A DNA stretch of 64,000 nucleotides from assembly GCA_022839625.1 (NCBI GenBank), contig JALHJL010000012.1:16044-80043 (forward strand), read 5' to 3'. The notes under the pieces are model-generated. The model made no database searches. It was not told the DNA's origin and worked only from the letters and a program-made list of their open reading frames with translations. The stretch comes from Phycisphaerales bacterium (GTDB lineage: Bacteria; Planctomycetota; Phycisphaerae; UBA1845; Fen-1342). The position numbers and the translations under genes were made by a program. This document shows positions 40,578 through 49,547 of the stretch, one piece after another; position 1 is the first letter of the stretch, and each line of letters opens with the position of its first letter.

Positions 40578-41096
40578 TCAGTCCGAGCGCATCGGGACGA
40601 ACCGGGGAATCAGCACGCGCTGGACCAGTTCCTCATCCTCGAAGATCTCGCGCAGCGTCTCCAACATCTGCTGCCGCAAGGCACGCAGGTCGTCCTCTTT
40701 CAGCACGCGGTCCGTCGCGCTCCGCATGATGCGGGCGATGCGGTCGCCGATCTCGCCGCTGCGACTCTCGACGAGTTCCTGGACGTGCTCTTTGCGGTCC
40801 TCGGGGACGACGACGCTGAGATCGAGATCGTACAAGTACATCCGGCCCAGCTTGTCGTTCGGCACCCGAAAGTTCTTCAAGACCGGCACCTCCGCCAGAC
40901 CTACCGGCTGAGTGGCGGGTTCAACCGTTACGGCCTCCGCCGCATGTGCCTCCTGTGGCCCGCCGCCGACGTACTTAAACACCACGAAGAACACGGCGGC
41001 TTCGGCGATTGCGACGCCCAGGACGATCGCCAGCGTCGTGGGCATACGCTTCTTGGGCTTCGCCGGGCTGCCTTCCTTTGCCGTCTTCTCTGCCAT
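40578..41096 (-). CDS. fliL: Flagellar basal body-associated protein FliL
   Basis: 172 residues from ATG 41096; a longer in-frame start exists at 41186. A Lys/Pro-rich N-terminus and one membrane helix (TTLAIVLGVAIAEAAVFFVV) precede the FliL domain (NFRVPNDKLGRMYLYDLDLS, VVVPEDRKEHVQELVESRSG, ETLREIFEDEELVQRVLIPR). FliL sits near the stator and supports motor torque. No stator genes motA or motB are adjacent. Confidence 0.88.
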   Translation of the reverse strand: MAEKTAKEGSPAKPKKRMPTTLAIVLGVAIAEAAVFFVVFKYVGGGPQEAHAAEAVTVEPATQPVGLAEVPVLKNFRVPNDKLGRMYLYDLDLSVVVPEDRKEHVQELVESRSGEIGDRIARIMRSATDRVLKEDDLRALRQQMLETLREIFEDEELVQRVLIPRFVPMRSD

Positions 41097-41432
41097 CCCG
41101 CTTGTCTCGCTGCTCTGTTCGCGCGACCGGCCATCGGCCGCGGCGCAACAGGAGCTCCCCCCACTTATCGACTCTGCGCCCGTCACGGTTCACCGGCGGC
41201 CAGGGCCCTGCGCGCGGCCACAAGTCTTATCAGACTTCCCCGCGCCCCGTGGGCACATTGTGCGCCGCCGCGCAAAGATGTCGGCACCGGGCCGAGCGCC
41301 CTGGAGCGCCTGTTTCCGTGTTGAGCTGAGCGGCTAGTCCGTAGAAAGGGGGACAGCCACCGCGAGAGAACGCTGTAGCGCTACCGCGAAAGCCCGCAGG
41401 CGCGGAGCCGGCCCCCCTTTCTCAACGGACAC
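41097..41432. other. Spacer between flgE and fliL, position of missing stator genes
   Basis: It holds the 94-bp inverted-repeat element at 41337-41430 and ~240 bp without a clear gene. In related clusters flbD, motA and motB stand at this point. No sigma-54 or sigma-28 site was recognised. Confidence 0.55.
41337..41430. repeat. 94-bp inverted-repeat element, copy 2
   Basis: Left end GTCCGTAGAAAGGGGG and right end CCCCCCTTTCTCAACGGAC are inverted repeats. The interior shares ACCGCGA, CTACCGCGAA and GGCGCGGAGCC with copy 1 at 847-941. It begins two bases after the flgE stop codon and may act as terminator or processing hairpin. Confidence 0.8.
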
Positions 41433-43115
41433 CTACCGGAGCGTCATCAGCAGTTGGTCGAGCATCTCGTTGGCAACGCTGATCACGCGGCCGGCGGCCT
41501 GGAAACCCGTGCTGGACGTTATCAGGCCGATGAACTCGCGCGACAGGTCCACGTTTGACATCTCCAAGGCCCCGCCGCGAATGGCGCCCGCCCCCAACGT
41601 CCCCGGCGCCACGACTGCCGCCGGCCCGGAGTTCGGCCCGGCCGAGTAGAGGTTGTCGGTTTCGGCGACCAGGCCGGCTTCGTTGGCAAACGTCGCCACG
41701 GCGACCTGACCCAGGGCGCGCGAGAGGCCGTTGCTGAATATGCCGGTGATCGTGCCGTCACTGCCGACCGCGAAGCTGTTGAGCGTGCCCGACGGGTAGC
41801 CGTCCTGGTCGGCCATGATGACGTTCGAGACCTTCGTGGATTGGCCGTTGACGCCCGAGAAGTCCAGCGTGACTGTGACCGGGGTGGCCGCCCCGGTGCC
41901 CGTGCGGTCCAGCGCGAGCTGGTTGCCGGTCGCGGCGACGAAGTTGCCCGCGGTGTCGAAGGACACGGTGCCCGTGGCATACGTGGCCGGCGTGACGTCA
42001 GTCCCCGGGGCCTCCAGCAGATAGCGCCAGACGGGACCCGTGTCGGGCGTATCCTCCAGCGTGAAGGCGGCGTTGACCTGGAGCGGGTTGCCGAGCGAAT
42101 CGTACACCGTGAACGAAGTGAACACCCCCGATCCGACCGCTTCCGCGGTTTGCGAGAGCTGGAACGGCAGGGCCGCTGCCGTGTTGCTGCTGGTCACGTC
42201 CGCCGTCGCGATCTCGATTGCGTTCGGCACGCCGGCGTTGCTGCGAATCACGAGTGCGCCGTCGGCGACAGTCACGCTCGGGTCGCCCGCCAGCGCCGGA
42301 TCGGCCTGAATCCCGAGCGCCGTCTGGAGCCAGGCCGCAAACTCGCCCAGTGTGCTCCCGGTGGTACCGACCGTGAACTCCTGCGCGGCGACCTCGCGCC
42401 CGCCGCGGGTGGCGCCGCGGACCGTGATCACATCGCCGTCGGCGAAGAGCGGGGTGCCCGGCAACGCCGCCGAACGCAGGTCCGTCAAGACCGTGTCGGC
42501 GGTGGCCGCCGATCCGCCGGCTCCGACCAGGGCCTGCGAGACGTGCCGCGAGCCTTGGGTGGCGATCTGTTCGGCGGCGCTGAGGTCGCCGTCCATCGTC
42601 ACGTTCTCTGTGGCCCGCGCGATGCTGAGTCGTCCGACGGGGATTTCGAGATTCTGGAGCGTACCCGGCACGATGGCGGAGTTCGCGTCCACGCCGAACC
42701 CCTGCACGCGGTTGCCGTCCATGGTGACAAGCTGGTTATCGCTGTTGAGCGAGAACGCCCCGTCGCGGGTGTAGTAGCTGCGGCCGGCCGGGTCGCGCAC
42801 GATGAAGTAGCCGCTCCCCTCGATGGCCAGATCACTGGGAACGCCCGTGGTCTCAACCGACCCTTGCGACACGTTCCGCTGCGTGGCCCCTACCAGCGTG
42901 CCCAGACCGACCTGCGTCGGGTTCGTCCCGCCGCTGGTGTCGCTCGGCGGCGTGCCCATGGACAGGGTCTGCGAGAATTGGGTCTGGAAGAGCGTGCGGG
43001 ACGCCTTGAACGCGGTGGTGTTGGCGTTCGCGATATTGTGACCGATGGTCTCGATCCGGGTCTGATTGGCGTTCAGCCCGCTCAAGCCGGTGTACATCGC
43101 CGAAGTCAGTCCCAT
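41433..43115 (-). CDS. flgE: Flagellar hook protein FlgE
   Basis: 560 residues, longer than enteric FlgE (~400). The N-terminal rod/hook motif is present (GLSGLNANQTRIETIGHNIA, then NANTTAFKASRTLFQTQFSQ) and the C-terminal coiled segment too (GLITSSTGFQAAGRVISVAN, then EMLDQLLMTLR). The centre holds FlgE D2 features (SGYFIVRDPAGRSYYTRDGA, VYDSLGNPLQVNAAF) and an extra variable insert. The hook is the joint between rod and filament. Confidence 0.95.
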   Translation of the reverse strand: MGLTSAMYTGLSGLNANQTRIETIGHNIANANTTAFKASRTLFQTQFSQTLSMGTPPSDTSGGTNPTQVGLGTLVGATQRNVSQGSVETTGVPSDLAIEGSGYFIVRDPAGRSYYTRDGAFSLNSDNQLVTMDGNRVQGFGVDANSAIVPGTLQNLEIPVGRLSIARATENVTMDGDLSAAEQIATQGSRHVSQALVGAGGSAATADTVLTDLRSAALPGTPLFADGDVITVRGATRGGREVAAQEFTVGTTGSTLGEFAAWLQTALGIQADPALAGDPSVTVADGALVIRSNAGVPNAIEIATADVTSSNTAAALPFQLSQTAEAVGSGVFTSFTVYDSLGNPLQVNAAFTLEDTPDTGPVWRYLLEAPGTDVTPATYATGTVSFDTAGNFVAATGNQLALDRTGTGAATPVTVTLDFSGVNGQSTKVSNVIMADQDGYPSGTLNSFAVGSDGTITGIFSNGLSRALGQVAVATFANEAGLVAETDNLYSAGPNSGPAAVVAPGTLGAGAIRGGALEMSNVDLSREFIGLITSSTGFQAAGRVISVANEMLDQLLMTLR

Positions 43116-43133
43116 GTCGGTCCCTCCGGGCGC

Positions 43134-43724
43134 TTACAGGTGAAACTCGCCATCCAGCGACAGGAACGGCAGCAGGCGCGGATAGCTGGATTTGGCGGTC
43201 TGTGCGGTCTTGTCGGACGCTGTTGCGGTCGTAGCCGTGCTCGTGTCGGTGGTCGTCGTGTCGTCGCTGCCTTCCGCGGTCGCCGCGGCCGGCGCATTCT
43301 CGGCCGTGGTGATGTGCGTAACGCTGTCGGCGGGGACGGACTGGCCGGTATCGAGCTCCAGCACGGCGGTGCCGTCGGCGTCAAAGCGCACGCCCGTCAC
43401 CACGCCGGAGACCGCCTGCGTCGCGCCGTCGCTGCCCTCGACGGTGGCCGTGACGTACTTGCCGATCAGCGCGCTGACCGACGTCGCGCGCTGGTTGCAC
43501 GTGATCTGCGTCAGTGCATCGGTCAGGTTCTTGGACAGCTCGATGCTGCGAATCTGAGAGATCTGCCCGATCCAGTCGCTGGTCTTGGTGGGTTGAAGCG
43601 GGTCCTGCTGCTGCAGCTCGGTCACGAGAATCTTGAAGAAGTCCTCGCTTTCCAGCCCGCTCATTCCGCTCTTGGTTGCTGTCGTGGTGGAGCCGGCGGC
43701 TCCGCTGATCGCCTGTGTCTGCAT
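43134..43724 (-). CDS. flgD: Flagellar hook capping protein FlgD
   Basis: 196 residues from ATG 43724. N-terminal capping region: LESEDFFKILVTELQQQDPL, QPTKTSDWIGQISQIRSIEL. Then ATSVSALIGKYVTATVEGSD and an Asp/Thr-rich tail. FlgD caps the growing hook. It lies 18 bp before flgE and 69 bp after fliK. Confidence 0.92.
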   Translation of the reverse strand: MQTQAISGAAGSTTTATKSGMSGLESEDFFKILVTELQQQDPLQPTKTSDWIGQISQIRSIELSKNLTDALTQITCNQRATSVSALIGKYVTATVEGSDGATQAVSGVVTGVRFDADGTAVLELDTGQSVPADSVTHITTAENAPAAATAEGSDDTTTTDTSTATTATASDKTAQTAKSSYPRLLPFLSLDGEFHL

Positions 43725-43793
43725 GGCAAACGCCCTGCGCTCGGTCCTCGCCACCGGCGAGTCCGGTTCGCGTCGCCGGCGCTCCGCGCCGCG

Positions 43794-45077
43794 CTACGCC
43801 AGGATGTTCACCAGCGGCTCCGCCGCCGGTTCCGCAAACGCCGTTCCGTCTACTGCCGCGGACGGCTCGGCGTTGGGGGACTCCGGTTCCCCGGGGAGCC
43901 CGCCTCCGGCGAACTCGGCGTCTGGACGGGGACGGTTTTCGCCGGCGTCCGACCAGACACCCGATTGCGGCGAGCCGTTGGTTTCGGCTGCGTCAGCGCG
44001 GGGCGCGAGGGCCCGAATCGCAACCCGCTCGAGGTGTACGCCCGAAGCCTCCAGGCTGCGCCGCAACGTCTCAACGTGGTCTTCAAGCAACTTGCGTGCC
44101 GCGACCGTCCGGGTCTCGATGTCCAACCCCAACTGCTCGTTGCGCAAGTCCATTCGCACGCGGACCATGCCGAGATCGGGCGGGTCAAGCCGAAGCGTGG
44201 TAACCGCGCGCTCCCTGCTCATCCGCCCGGCGACCCAGCGCACAATCCGCTCGACGTTGGCGTCAGTGCTGCGCGGCTCGGCTTCTGCCGCGCCGGCCCG
44301 GTTGGTGGCAGCCTTCGCACCCGCGACTGTGGTGCGGGCCGCCGTCGCTGCCACCGGTACGCCGCCGGGCGCGCGCGGGGCTGCGCTGCCGGGCGTGGCC
44401 GCGGACTTCACGGTCGCGGCAGCCGCGGTGATTCCCGTTACACGCAGCCCGCCTTGATTCGCCGGGCCGACCTTGCCCGCCGGTGGCGACGTCGCACTCA
44501 CGAGCGCGTTGAACGACACCGGGCGGACACTGCCGCTTCCCGCCGGGAGCGGGCCGGGCACCGGTCGGGCGGCCGTGCGCGCTGACGGGGTTGCTTCCGG
44601 CGAAGACGCTTTGACGGCCCGGTCGCCGCTTGACGGAGCGGCCGAGGCCGCGGCCGGTTTCGCGTCCGTTGCGCTGGTCCCGGGTGCCCGGCCCACAGCG
44701 GGCGACCGTTCGGGCGAGTCGCGGCCGGCGGCCTGGTTTGCCGCCTGCCGGCTTGTGCTGTTTCGCTGCTGCACCTGTTCGCGGAGCTGCGCCTGCCACT
44801 GCTGCCGCTGGGCCGCCTGGCTGCCGGGGGCCATCTCGCGTTCGGCGCGCATCATCAATTCCGACGGACGCGGTGCACCGGCCGCCTGCGCGACAAGGTC
44901 GCTGCGTTCGAGGTCGCGCCGGCGCAGCTTTTCCTGGCGGTCTTCCAGGTTCTGCCGCTGGCGCGCCTGAGTCGCAGCGCTGGGAGTCAGGAGTTGAAGC
45001 ACGTCCGGCGTCAGCGCGGCGCGGACGCTGCTGGTGGGCGCACGACCGCCCGCGGACGGTACGAGATCGACCTGCAT
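43794..45077 (-). CDS. fliK: Flagellar hook-length control protein FliK
   Basis: 427 residues from ATG 45077. A long Ala/Pro/Arg/Ser-rich, probably disordered N-terminal half fits the molecular-ruler role. The C-terminal Flg_hook domain is visible (VTTLRLDPPDLGMVRVRMDL, RNEQLGLDIETRTVAARKLL, EDHVETLRRSLEASGVHLER). FliK measures hook length and triggers the FlhB switch. It is placed directly after the MotE-like gene. Confidence 0.9.
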   Translation of the reverse strand: MQVDLVPSAGGRAPTSSVRAALTPDVLQLLTPSAATQARQRQNLEDRQEKLRRRDLERSDLVAQAAGAPRPSELMMRAEREMAPGSQAAQRQQWQAQLREQVQQRNSTSRQAANQAAGRDSPERSPAVGRAPGTSATDAKPAAASAAPSSGDRAVKASSPEATPSARTAARPVPGPLPAGSGSVRPVSFNALVSATSPPAGKVGPANQGGLRVTGITAAAATVKSAATPGSAAPRAPGGVPVAATAARTTVAGAKAATNRAGAAEAEPRSTDANVERIVRWVAGRMSRERAVTTLRLDPPDLGMVRVRMDLRNEQLGLDIETRTVAARKLLEDHVETLRRSLEASGVHLERVAIRALAPRADAAETNGSPQSGVWSDAGENRPRPDAEFAGGGLPGEPESPNAEPSAAVDGTAFAEPAAEPLVNILA

Positions 45078-45085
45078 CGCGACAC

Positions 45086-45781
45086 CTACGGTGTGGCGGC
45101 GCCGTCGGTCGTCCGTGACGCGCTGGCGTGGCCCTCGGTCCCCTGCAATCGGATCTGCTCCAGCAGATCGGTCTGGATTTGCAGCTCGTCCTCCGTCTTG
45201 AGCTGCTCGAGAATGCGCTTCGCGCGCCCCTCCTCCATGGCGCTCAACAGCCGCACGGCGTCGGCCGGCTGCTTCTGCCACAAGCGCAGGAGGTGCTCCT
45301 TCGCCTGGCGGGGCTGAAGCCCGGAGACCAGCTCCAGCTCCTTCTGGAAACCCTCGTCGCGCGCGATGCTCTGCAACCGCTCGCGCTGCCGGGCGAACTC
45401 CACCTTCTCGATCGCCAGGCGCTCCTGCTCCTGCACCACGTGCTGAAGCACCTGGTCCAACAGCCGCCGCTGCGCTTCCAGGTCGCGCACGGCCCGCTCG
45501 GTGGCGAGCAATTCCAGGCGCTGGCGCTTGCGCGCCGCCTGCAACTCCGCCTCGCTGCCGGCGCCGGGCTCTTCGGCGGACGGCGCCGTCGCCGCCACTT
45601 CCGGCTCCGCCGAGGTCTCCTCCGCCGAGTCGTCGAACTCGCCGCGCAAGACCCCCGCGATCGTTTCCAGCCGGTTCGGGTTGAGGCGGTCCGTACCAAA
45701 CAGGTAGCCGACGAACCCGCCGGTAGCGAGCACGGTGGCGAGCGCCACGGCGCCGAAAGCGTTAAGGACTTTGGTGAACAC
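45086..45781 (-). CDS. MotE-like (MgtE N-domain) membrane-anchored coiled-coil protein
   Basis: 231 residues; GTG start at 45781. One N-terminal membrane helix (AFGAVALATVLATGGFVGYL), a Glu/Ala-rich linker, a long coiled coil (~85-160) and a C-terminal MgtE-N-like segment (LQPRQAKEHLLRLWQKQPAD, AVRLLSAMEEGRAKRILEQL). This layout matches MotE-type proteins found between fliJ and fliK in many clusters, which chaperone the stator. No motA or motB gene is present nearby. Confidence 0.8.
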   Translation of the reverse strand: MFTKVLNAFGAVALATVLATGGFVGYLFGTDRLNPNRLETIAGVLRGEFDDSAEETSAEPEVAATAPSAEEPGAGSEAELQAARKRQRLELLATERAVRDLEAQRRLLDQVLQHVVQEQERLAIEKVEFARQRERLQSIARDEGFQKELELVSGLQPRQAKEHLLRLWQKQPADAVRLLSAMEEGRAKRILEQLKTEDELQIQTDLLEQIRLQGTEGHASASRTTDGAATP

Positions 45782-45804
45782 CGTCGGGCTTCCAGTCTCC
45801 AGTT

Positions 45805-46254
45805 TCAGGACGGTCGGGTCAGCAACTGCTGTGCCAGCTCATCGGCGGCGGCCTGCTCGTCGCGCCTGCGCTCGCGCACATACTGCTGCCAGCGCCGCTC
45901 GCGGAGCTTCTCGATGATGCGCGCCTGTGTGCGGGCCGCGTGCCAGAGGGCCTGTAATTGTTGCAGCCGGGCGGTCATTTCGGCCCGCTGAAGGTCGCGC
46001 AGCGCAATCGTCCGCCGCAGGTGGGCGATCCATGCCCGGCCGCGTTGCAGGCTGAGCGGATCCAGGCGACCGTGTTGTTGTCCCTCCAGCAGCTCCGCCT
46101 GTTGCCGCAGAATGTCGTCGGCGGTCTGCCGGTTCAGCCGGTCCAGCCGCGCAATTTCGGCCCGCTGCGCGGCAACCTTGCGCTTCGCCTCCTGCTCGCG
46201 CAACTGCCGGACGCGAAGCAGCGTCCCGAGCCGGAAATCAAAACGCCTGGCCAT
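45805..46254 (-). CDS. fliJ: Flagellar export chaperone FliJ
   Basis: 149 residues, almost entirely coiled coil. It starts FDFRLGTLLRVRQLREQEAK, as FliJ proteins do. It sits in the middle of the FliI ATPase and escorts chaperones. Place between fliI and the MotE-like gene is standard. Heavily Arg/Gln-rich. Confidence 0.88.
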   Translation of the reverse strand: MARRFDFRLGTLLRVRQLREQEAKRKVAAQRAEIARLDRLNRQTADDILRQQAELLEGQQHGRLDPLSLQRGRAWIAHLRRTIALRDLQRAEMTARLQQLQALWHAARTQARIIEKLRERRWQQYVRERRRDEQAAADELAQQLLTRPS

Positions 46255-46295
46255 CGTTCGTCCTCAGGCAGCCCGGCCGGCACGCGTCGCCGCGG

Positions 46296-47675
46296 TCATG
46301 GGCCCGGTTTGCGGCCGGCAAGCGATTGCCGTGTCTTCTCCAGCAGCGCGCCGAGCTCGTGCAGGCTGCTGACCGCCTCGTCGAACGTGCAACGGCTGTC
46401 CTGCGCCTGGGTCAGATAAGCGTTCAGGACCGCGCGGGTCTGAACGGCGACGTCGTAGTCGGGGTTCGCCCCCGGTACGTAGGCGCCGATGCTCACGAGG
46501 TCCTCGATGTCGTTCCAAGTCGCGAGCACGCGGCGGACCGCGGCGGCCGCCTGCCGTTGCCCTGGGCGCATCACGTCGGGCGCCACGCGACTGATACTGT
46601 TGAGCACATCGACCGCCGGGTAATGGCCGCGGTTGGCCAGGGACCGCGACAGCCAGATATGGCCGTCGAGGATGCCGCGCACCGCGTCCGAAAGCGGCTC
46701 ATCGATGTCGTCGCCTTCGACGAGGACCGTGTAGATGCCGGTGATGCTGCCGCGTGCCGTCCGCCCGGCGCGCTCCAACAGCCTCGGCAGCAGCGCGTAC
46801 ACGCTGGGCGGATAGCCCCTGGCCGTCGGCGGCTCCCCCGCGGCCAGGCCGATCTGCCGCTGGGCCATCGCCATCCGCGTCAGGGAGTCCATCATCAGCA
46901 GCACGTCCAGGCCCTGATCGCGGAAGTACTCGGCGATGGCGGTGGCGTGCAGGCAACTGCGCACGCGCAGGGCGGGCGCCTCGTCCGACGTGCATACCAC
47001 GACGACGCTGCGGGCCAGGCCCCCTGCGCCAAGCTGGTCACGAATGAAGTCGCCCACTTCCCGGCCACGTTCGCCGACCAGCACGACCACGTTGGCATCG
47101 GCCTGCGTGCTCCGGCAGATCATGCCCATCAGCACGCTCTTCCCGACGCCGGTGCCCGCGAAGATGCCCAGCCGCTGTCCGCGGCCCGCGGTCAACAGTC
47201 CGTCAATCGCCCGGATTCCCAACCCCAGCGGCTGGTCGATGCGCCGCCGTCGCATGGCGGCGGGCGCTGCGTTGTATAGCGGGTAGCGCACATTGAGCCG
47301 GGGCGCGGGCCGGCCGTCCAGCGGCCGACCCTGGGCGTCGATGACGCGCCCCAGCAGGTCGAAGCCCACGGGCACGCGCGGCGGCCCCGAGACACACACG
47401 ACCACGTCGTCCGGTGCAATGCCGGTCGCCTCGCCGAAGACCGTCAGCACGGCCTGCGCCTCGCGCAGGGCCACGACCTCGGCCTGCACCGAACCCGCGT
47501 GCCGTGTGTGAATGACACAGCGTGCCCCGACCGGAACCGGCAGACCGGCGGCGCGGACCGTGAGCCCGCGCACCTCGGCGACGCGCCCGCGAATCTGCTC
47601 GCTAATCAGGCCTGCGACCTCGGTGGCCACCGCGGCAAACACGCTGCCCGAAGGCTTGCCCGTCGCCCCGCTCAT
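46296..47675 (-). CDS. fliI: Flagellum-specific ATP synthase FliI
   Basis: 459 residues. Walker A: LGIFAGTGVGKSVLMGMI near residue 165; Walker B: LDVLLMMDSLTRMAMAQRQI. Other family segments: EPPTARGYPPSVYALLPRLL, GSITGIYTVLVEGDDIDEPL and the C-terminal MRPGQRQAAAAVRRVLATWN. It powers early export steps. It shares 4 bp with fliH. Confidence 0.97.
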   Translation of the reverse strand: MSGATGKPSGSVFAAVATEVAGLISEQIRGRVAEVRGLTVRAAGLPVPVGARCVIHTRHAGSVQAEVVALREAQAVLTVFGEATGIAPDDVVVCVSGPPRVPVGFDLLGRVIDAQGRPLDGRPAPRLNVRYPLYNAAPAAMRRRRIDQPLGLGIRAIDGLLTAGRGQRLGIFAGTGVGKSVLMGMICRSTQADANVVVLVGERGREVGDFIRDQLGAGGLARSVVVVCTSDEAPALRVRSCLHATAIAEYFRDQGLDVLLMMDSLTRMAMAQRQIGLAAGEPPTARGYPPSVYALLPRLLERAGRTARGSITGIYTVLVEGDDIDEPLSDAVRGILDGHIWLSRSLANRGHYPAVDVLNSISRVAPDVMRPGQRQAAAAVRRVLATWNDIEDLVSIGAYVPGANPDYDVAVQTRAVLNAYLTQAQDSRCTFDEAVSSLHELGALLEKTRQSLAGRKPGP

Positions 47676-48433
47676 GACGACGCCTCGTCCGGCCGGGCGA
47701 GTCCCGGCCAGCCCGGCGGTACATCTTGTGCGGGGTGTTCCGCCGCGAGGGAGGCGCCCAGGGCCGCGGCGATACGTTCCACCTGGCCCTCAATCGAGGC
47801 ATCAATGCTACCGGCCGCCGTGTGCAGGATGCAGCCGCCGCGCGCGACGGCGGCGTCCGGCTTGAGCGTGACGTGCTCGAGTCCGGCGACACCCCGGACC
47901 AGATCGGGCAGGATTTCCGCCAGCAACTCGTGCTCGGCGGGGTTGAGGTGAATCTCGACGTCGTCGCAGTGTCGGACCATCTCGAGCAGCGCGCGGACGT
48001 TGGCCCGGGTGGCCTCCGTCGAAGCCTCCACGCAGAGCTTGCACACGCGGCGCGCGATCGCGGCCGCCAGGACGATCAGACCGGACTCGGCCTGCGCGAT
48101 AAGGCCGTGGCGGCGAGCTTCGTACTCGGTCAGAGCGGCCTGAAGCGCACCCTTGAGCCGTTCCAGCTCCGCGCGCGCGGCCTGCACGGCCGCCTGCCGG
48201 GCCTCCTGCCGAATCTGTTCCAGGCCGAGTCGCCGGCCCTCGGCCAACCCCTGCTGAACGGCCTCGGCCCGACGGGCGTCCGCCAGTTGCTGAGCCTGCG
48301 CCTCGGCCGCGAGGAGGAGTTGGTTTGCCTGTGCGCGGGCACGCGTGAGGATCGTGCGGGCTTCCTGTTCGACGTCCTGGAAGGAGAACGCGGACGCCGA
48401 GGAGCCGGATTCTCGTCGTATTACAGCGCCCAT
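47672..48433 (-). CDS. fliH: Flagellar assembly protein FliH
   Basis: 253 residues. An N-terminal Ala/Glu/Gln-rich coiled region of ~130 residues is followed by the FliH/HrpE-like domain (GLIVLAAAIARRVCKLCVEA, DVEIHLNPAEHELLAEILPD, VARGGCILHTAAGSIDASIE). FliH regulates the ATPase FliI. The overlap with fliI (ATGA type) suggests coupling. Confidence 0.92.
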   Translation of the reverse strand: MGAVIRRESGSSASAFSFQDVEQEARTILTRARAQANQLLLAAEAQAQQLADARRAEAVQQGLAEGRRLGLEQIRQEARQAAVQAARAELERLKGALQAALTEYEARRHGLIAQAESGLIVLAAAIARRVCKLCVEASTEATRANVRALLEMVRHCDDVEIHLNPAEHELLAEILPDLVRGVAGLEHVTLKPDAAVARGGCILHTAAGSIDASIEGQVERIAAALGASLAAEHPAQDVPPGWPGLARPDEASS

Positions 48434-48503
48434 ATGCCCGTCCGTGAGCCCTGGGGGGCGGGTTTCCCAACCACTCCGGCCGGCGCGGGAGTCGCCCGCT
48501 CCA

Positions 48504-49544
48504 TCAGACGATCAATTCCTTCTCGCCGCCGCGGCCGGCGATGATGACCTCGCCCGCGTCCTCGAGCCGGCGGACGATGTCCACGATCCGCTGCTGAGCG
48601 GCCTCCACGTCGCTGATGCGGACCGGACCCATGAACTCCATCTCCTCCTTGATGAGCTGGGCGGCCCGCTCGGACATGTTCTTGAACACCTTGGCCTTCA
48701 GCTCCTCGCTGGCGGTCTTGAGGGCCAGGGACAGCTCGTCGTTCTCGATCTCTTTGAGCACCGCCTGGATGCCCTTGTCGTTCACGCGGACGATGTCCTC
48801 GAACACGAACATCAAGCGGCGGATCTCCTCCACAAGCTGCGGATTGTCCCGCTCCAGCCCCTCCAGGATCGCCTTCTCCGTCGTCCGTCCGGCCATGTTG
48901 AGAATCTCGGCGACCGCGGCAATGCCACCCACCCGCTCGAAGCGTTCCGAGACCAGCCCGGCCAGGCGCTTCTCCAGGCCCCGCTCGACCTCCTTGATCA
49001 CGTCGGGGCTGGTCTGGTCCATGTTGGCGATGCGCGACGCAACCTCGATCTGGCGTTCGGTCGGCAAGGACGAGAGGATGTCGGTCGCCATCCCGGGCGG
49101 AACGTGGGACAGAACCAGCGCGATCGTCTGCGGGTGTTCCTCCTGCAAGAACGTCACCAGGTTCTCTTTCTCGGTCTTCTGCAGGAAGCTGAACGGCGTC
49201 TGGTGCACCTGGTGCTCGATGATTGCGATCACCCGCCGGGCCTCGTCGGCCGGCAACGTCTTCTGGAGCAGCGTGCGGGCCCAGGACATGCCGCCGGCGT
49301 CCGCGTACTGCCGGGCCATGAGCAGGTTGTAGAACTCGCGGATCACGTGCTCGCGGACCGTGGGCGCAATGGCCTCGATCGCCGCGATCTCGCGCGACAG
49401 CTCTTCGACGCGCTCGCGCTCCAGACCGCGCATGATCTTGGCAGCCGTCTCCTGCCGCAAAGCGACGAGCAGGACCGCGGCCTTCCGCACGCCGGTCAGC
49501 TCGCTGAGGCTGTTGATCTCGCCGCGGAATGTTGCCCGGGCCAT
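48504..49544 (-). CDS. fliG: Flagellar motor switch protein FliG
   Basis: 346 residues. FliG N, middle and C domains are recognisable: ELTGVRKAAVLLVALRQETA, SFLQKTEKENLVTFLQEEHP then QTIALVLSHVPPGMATDILS, and MFVFEDIVRVNDKGIQAVLK, with the torque helix and C-terminal FMGPVRISDVEAAQQRIVDI. It contacts FliF and the stator. It begins 3 bp after fliF. Confidence 0.97.
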   Translation of the reverse strand: MARATFRGEINSLSELTGVRKAAVLLVALRQETAAKIMRGLERERVEELSREIAAIEAIAPTVREHVIREFYNLLMARQYADAGGMSWARTLLQKTLPADEARRVIAIIEHQVHQTPFSFLQKTEKENLVTFLQEEHPQTIALVLSHVPPGMATDILSSLPTERQIEVASRIANMDQTSPDVIKEVERGLEKRLAGLVSERFERVGGIAAVAEILNMAGRTTEKAILEGLERDNPQLVEEIRRLMFVFEDIVRVNDKGIQAVLKEIENDELSLALKTASEELKAKVFKNMSERAAQLIKEEMEFMGPVRISDVEAAQQRIVDIVRRLEDAGEVIIAGRGGEKELIV

Positions 49545-49547
49545 AGG

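Noticed and set aside
41841..44585. Plus-strand 914-codon frame opposite flgE, flgD and fliK
   Set aside because: It lacks any motif and is antisense to three clear flagellar genes.
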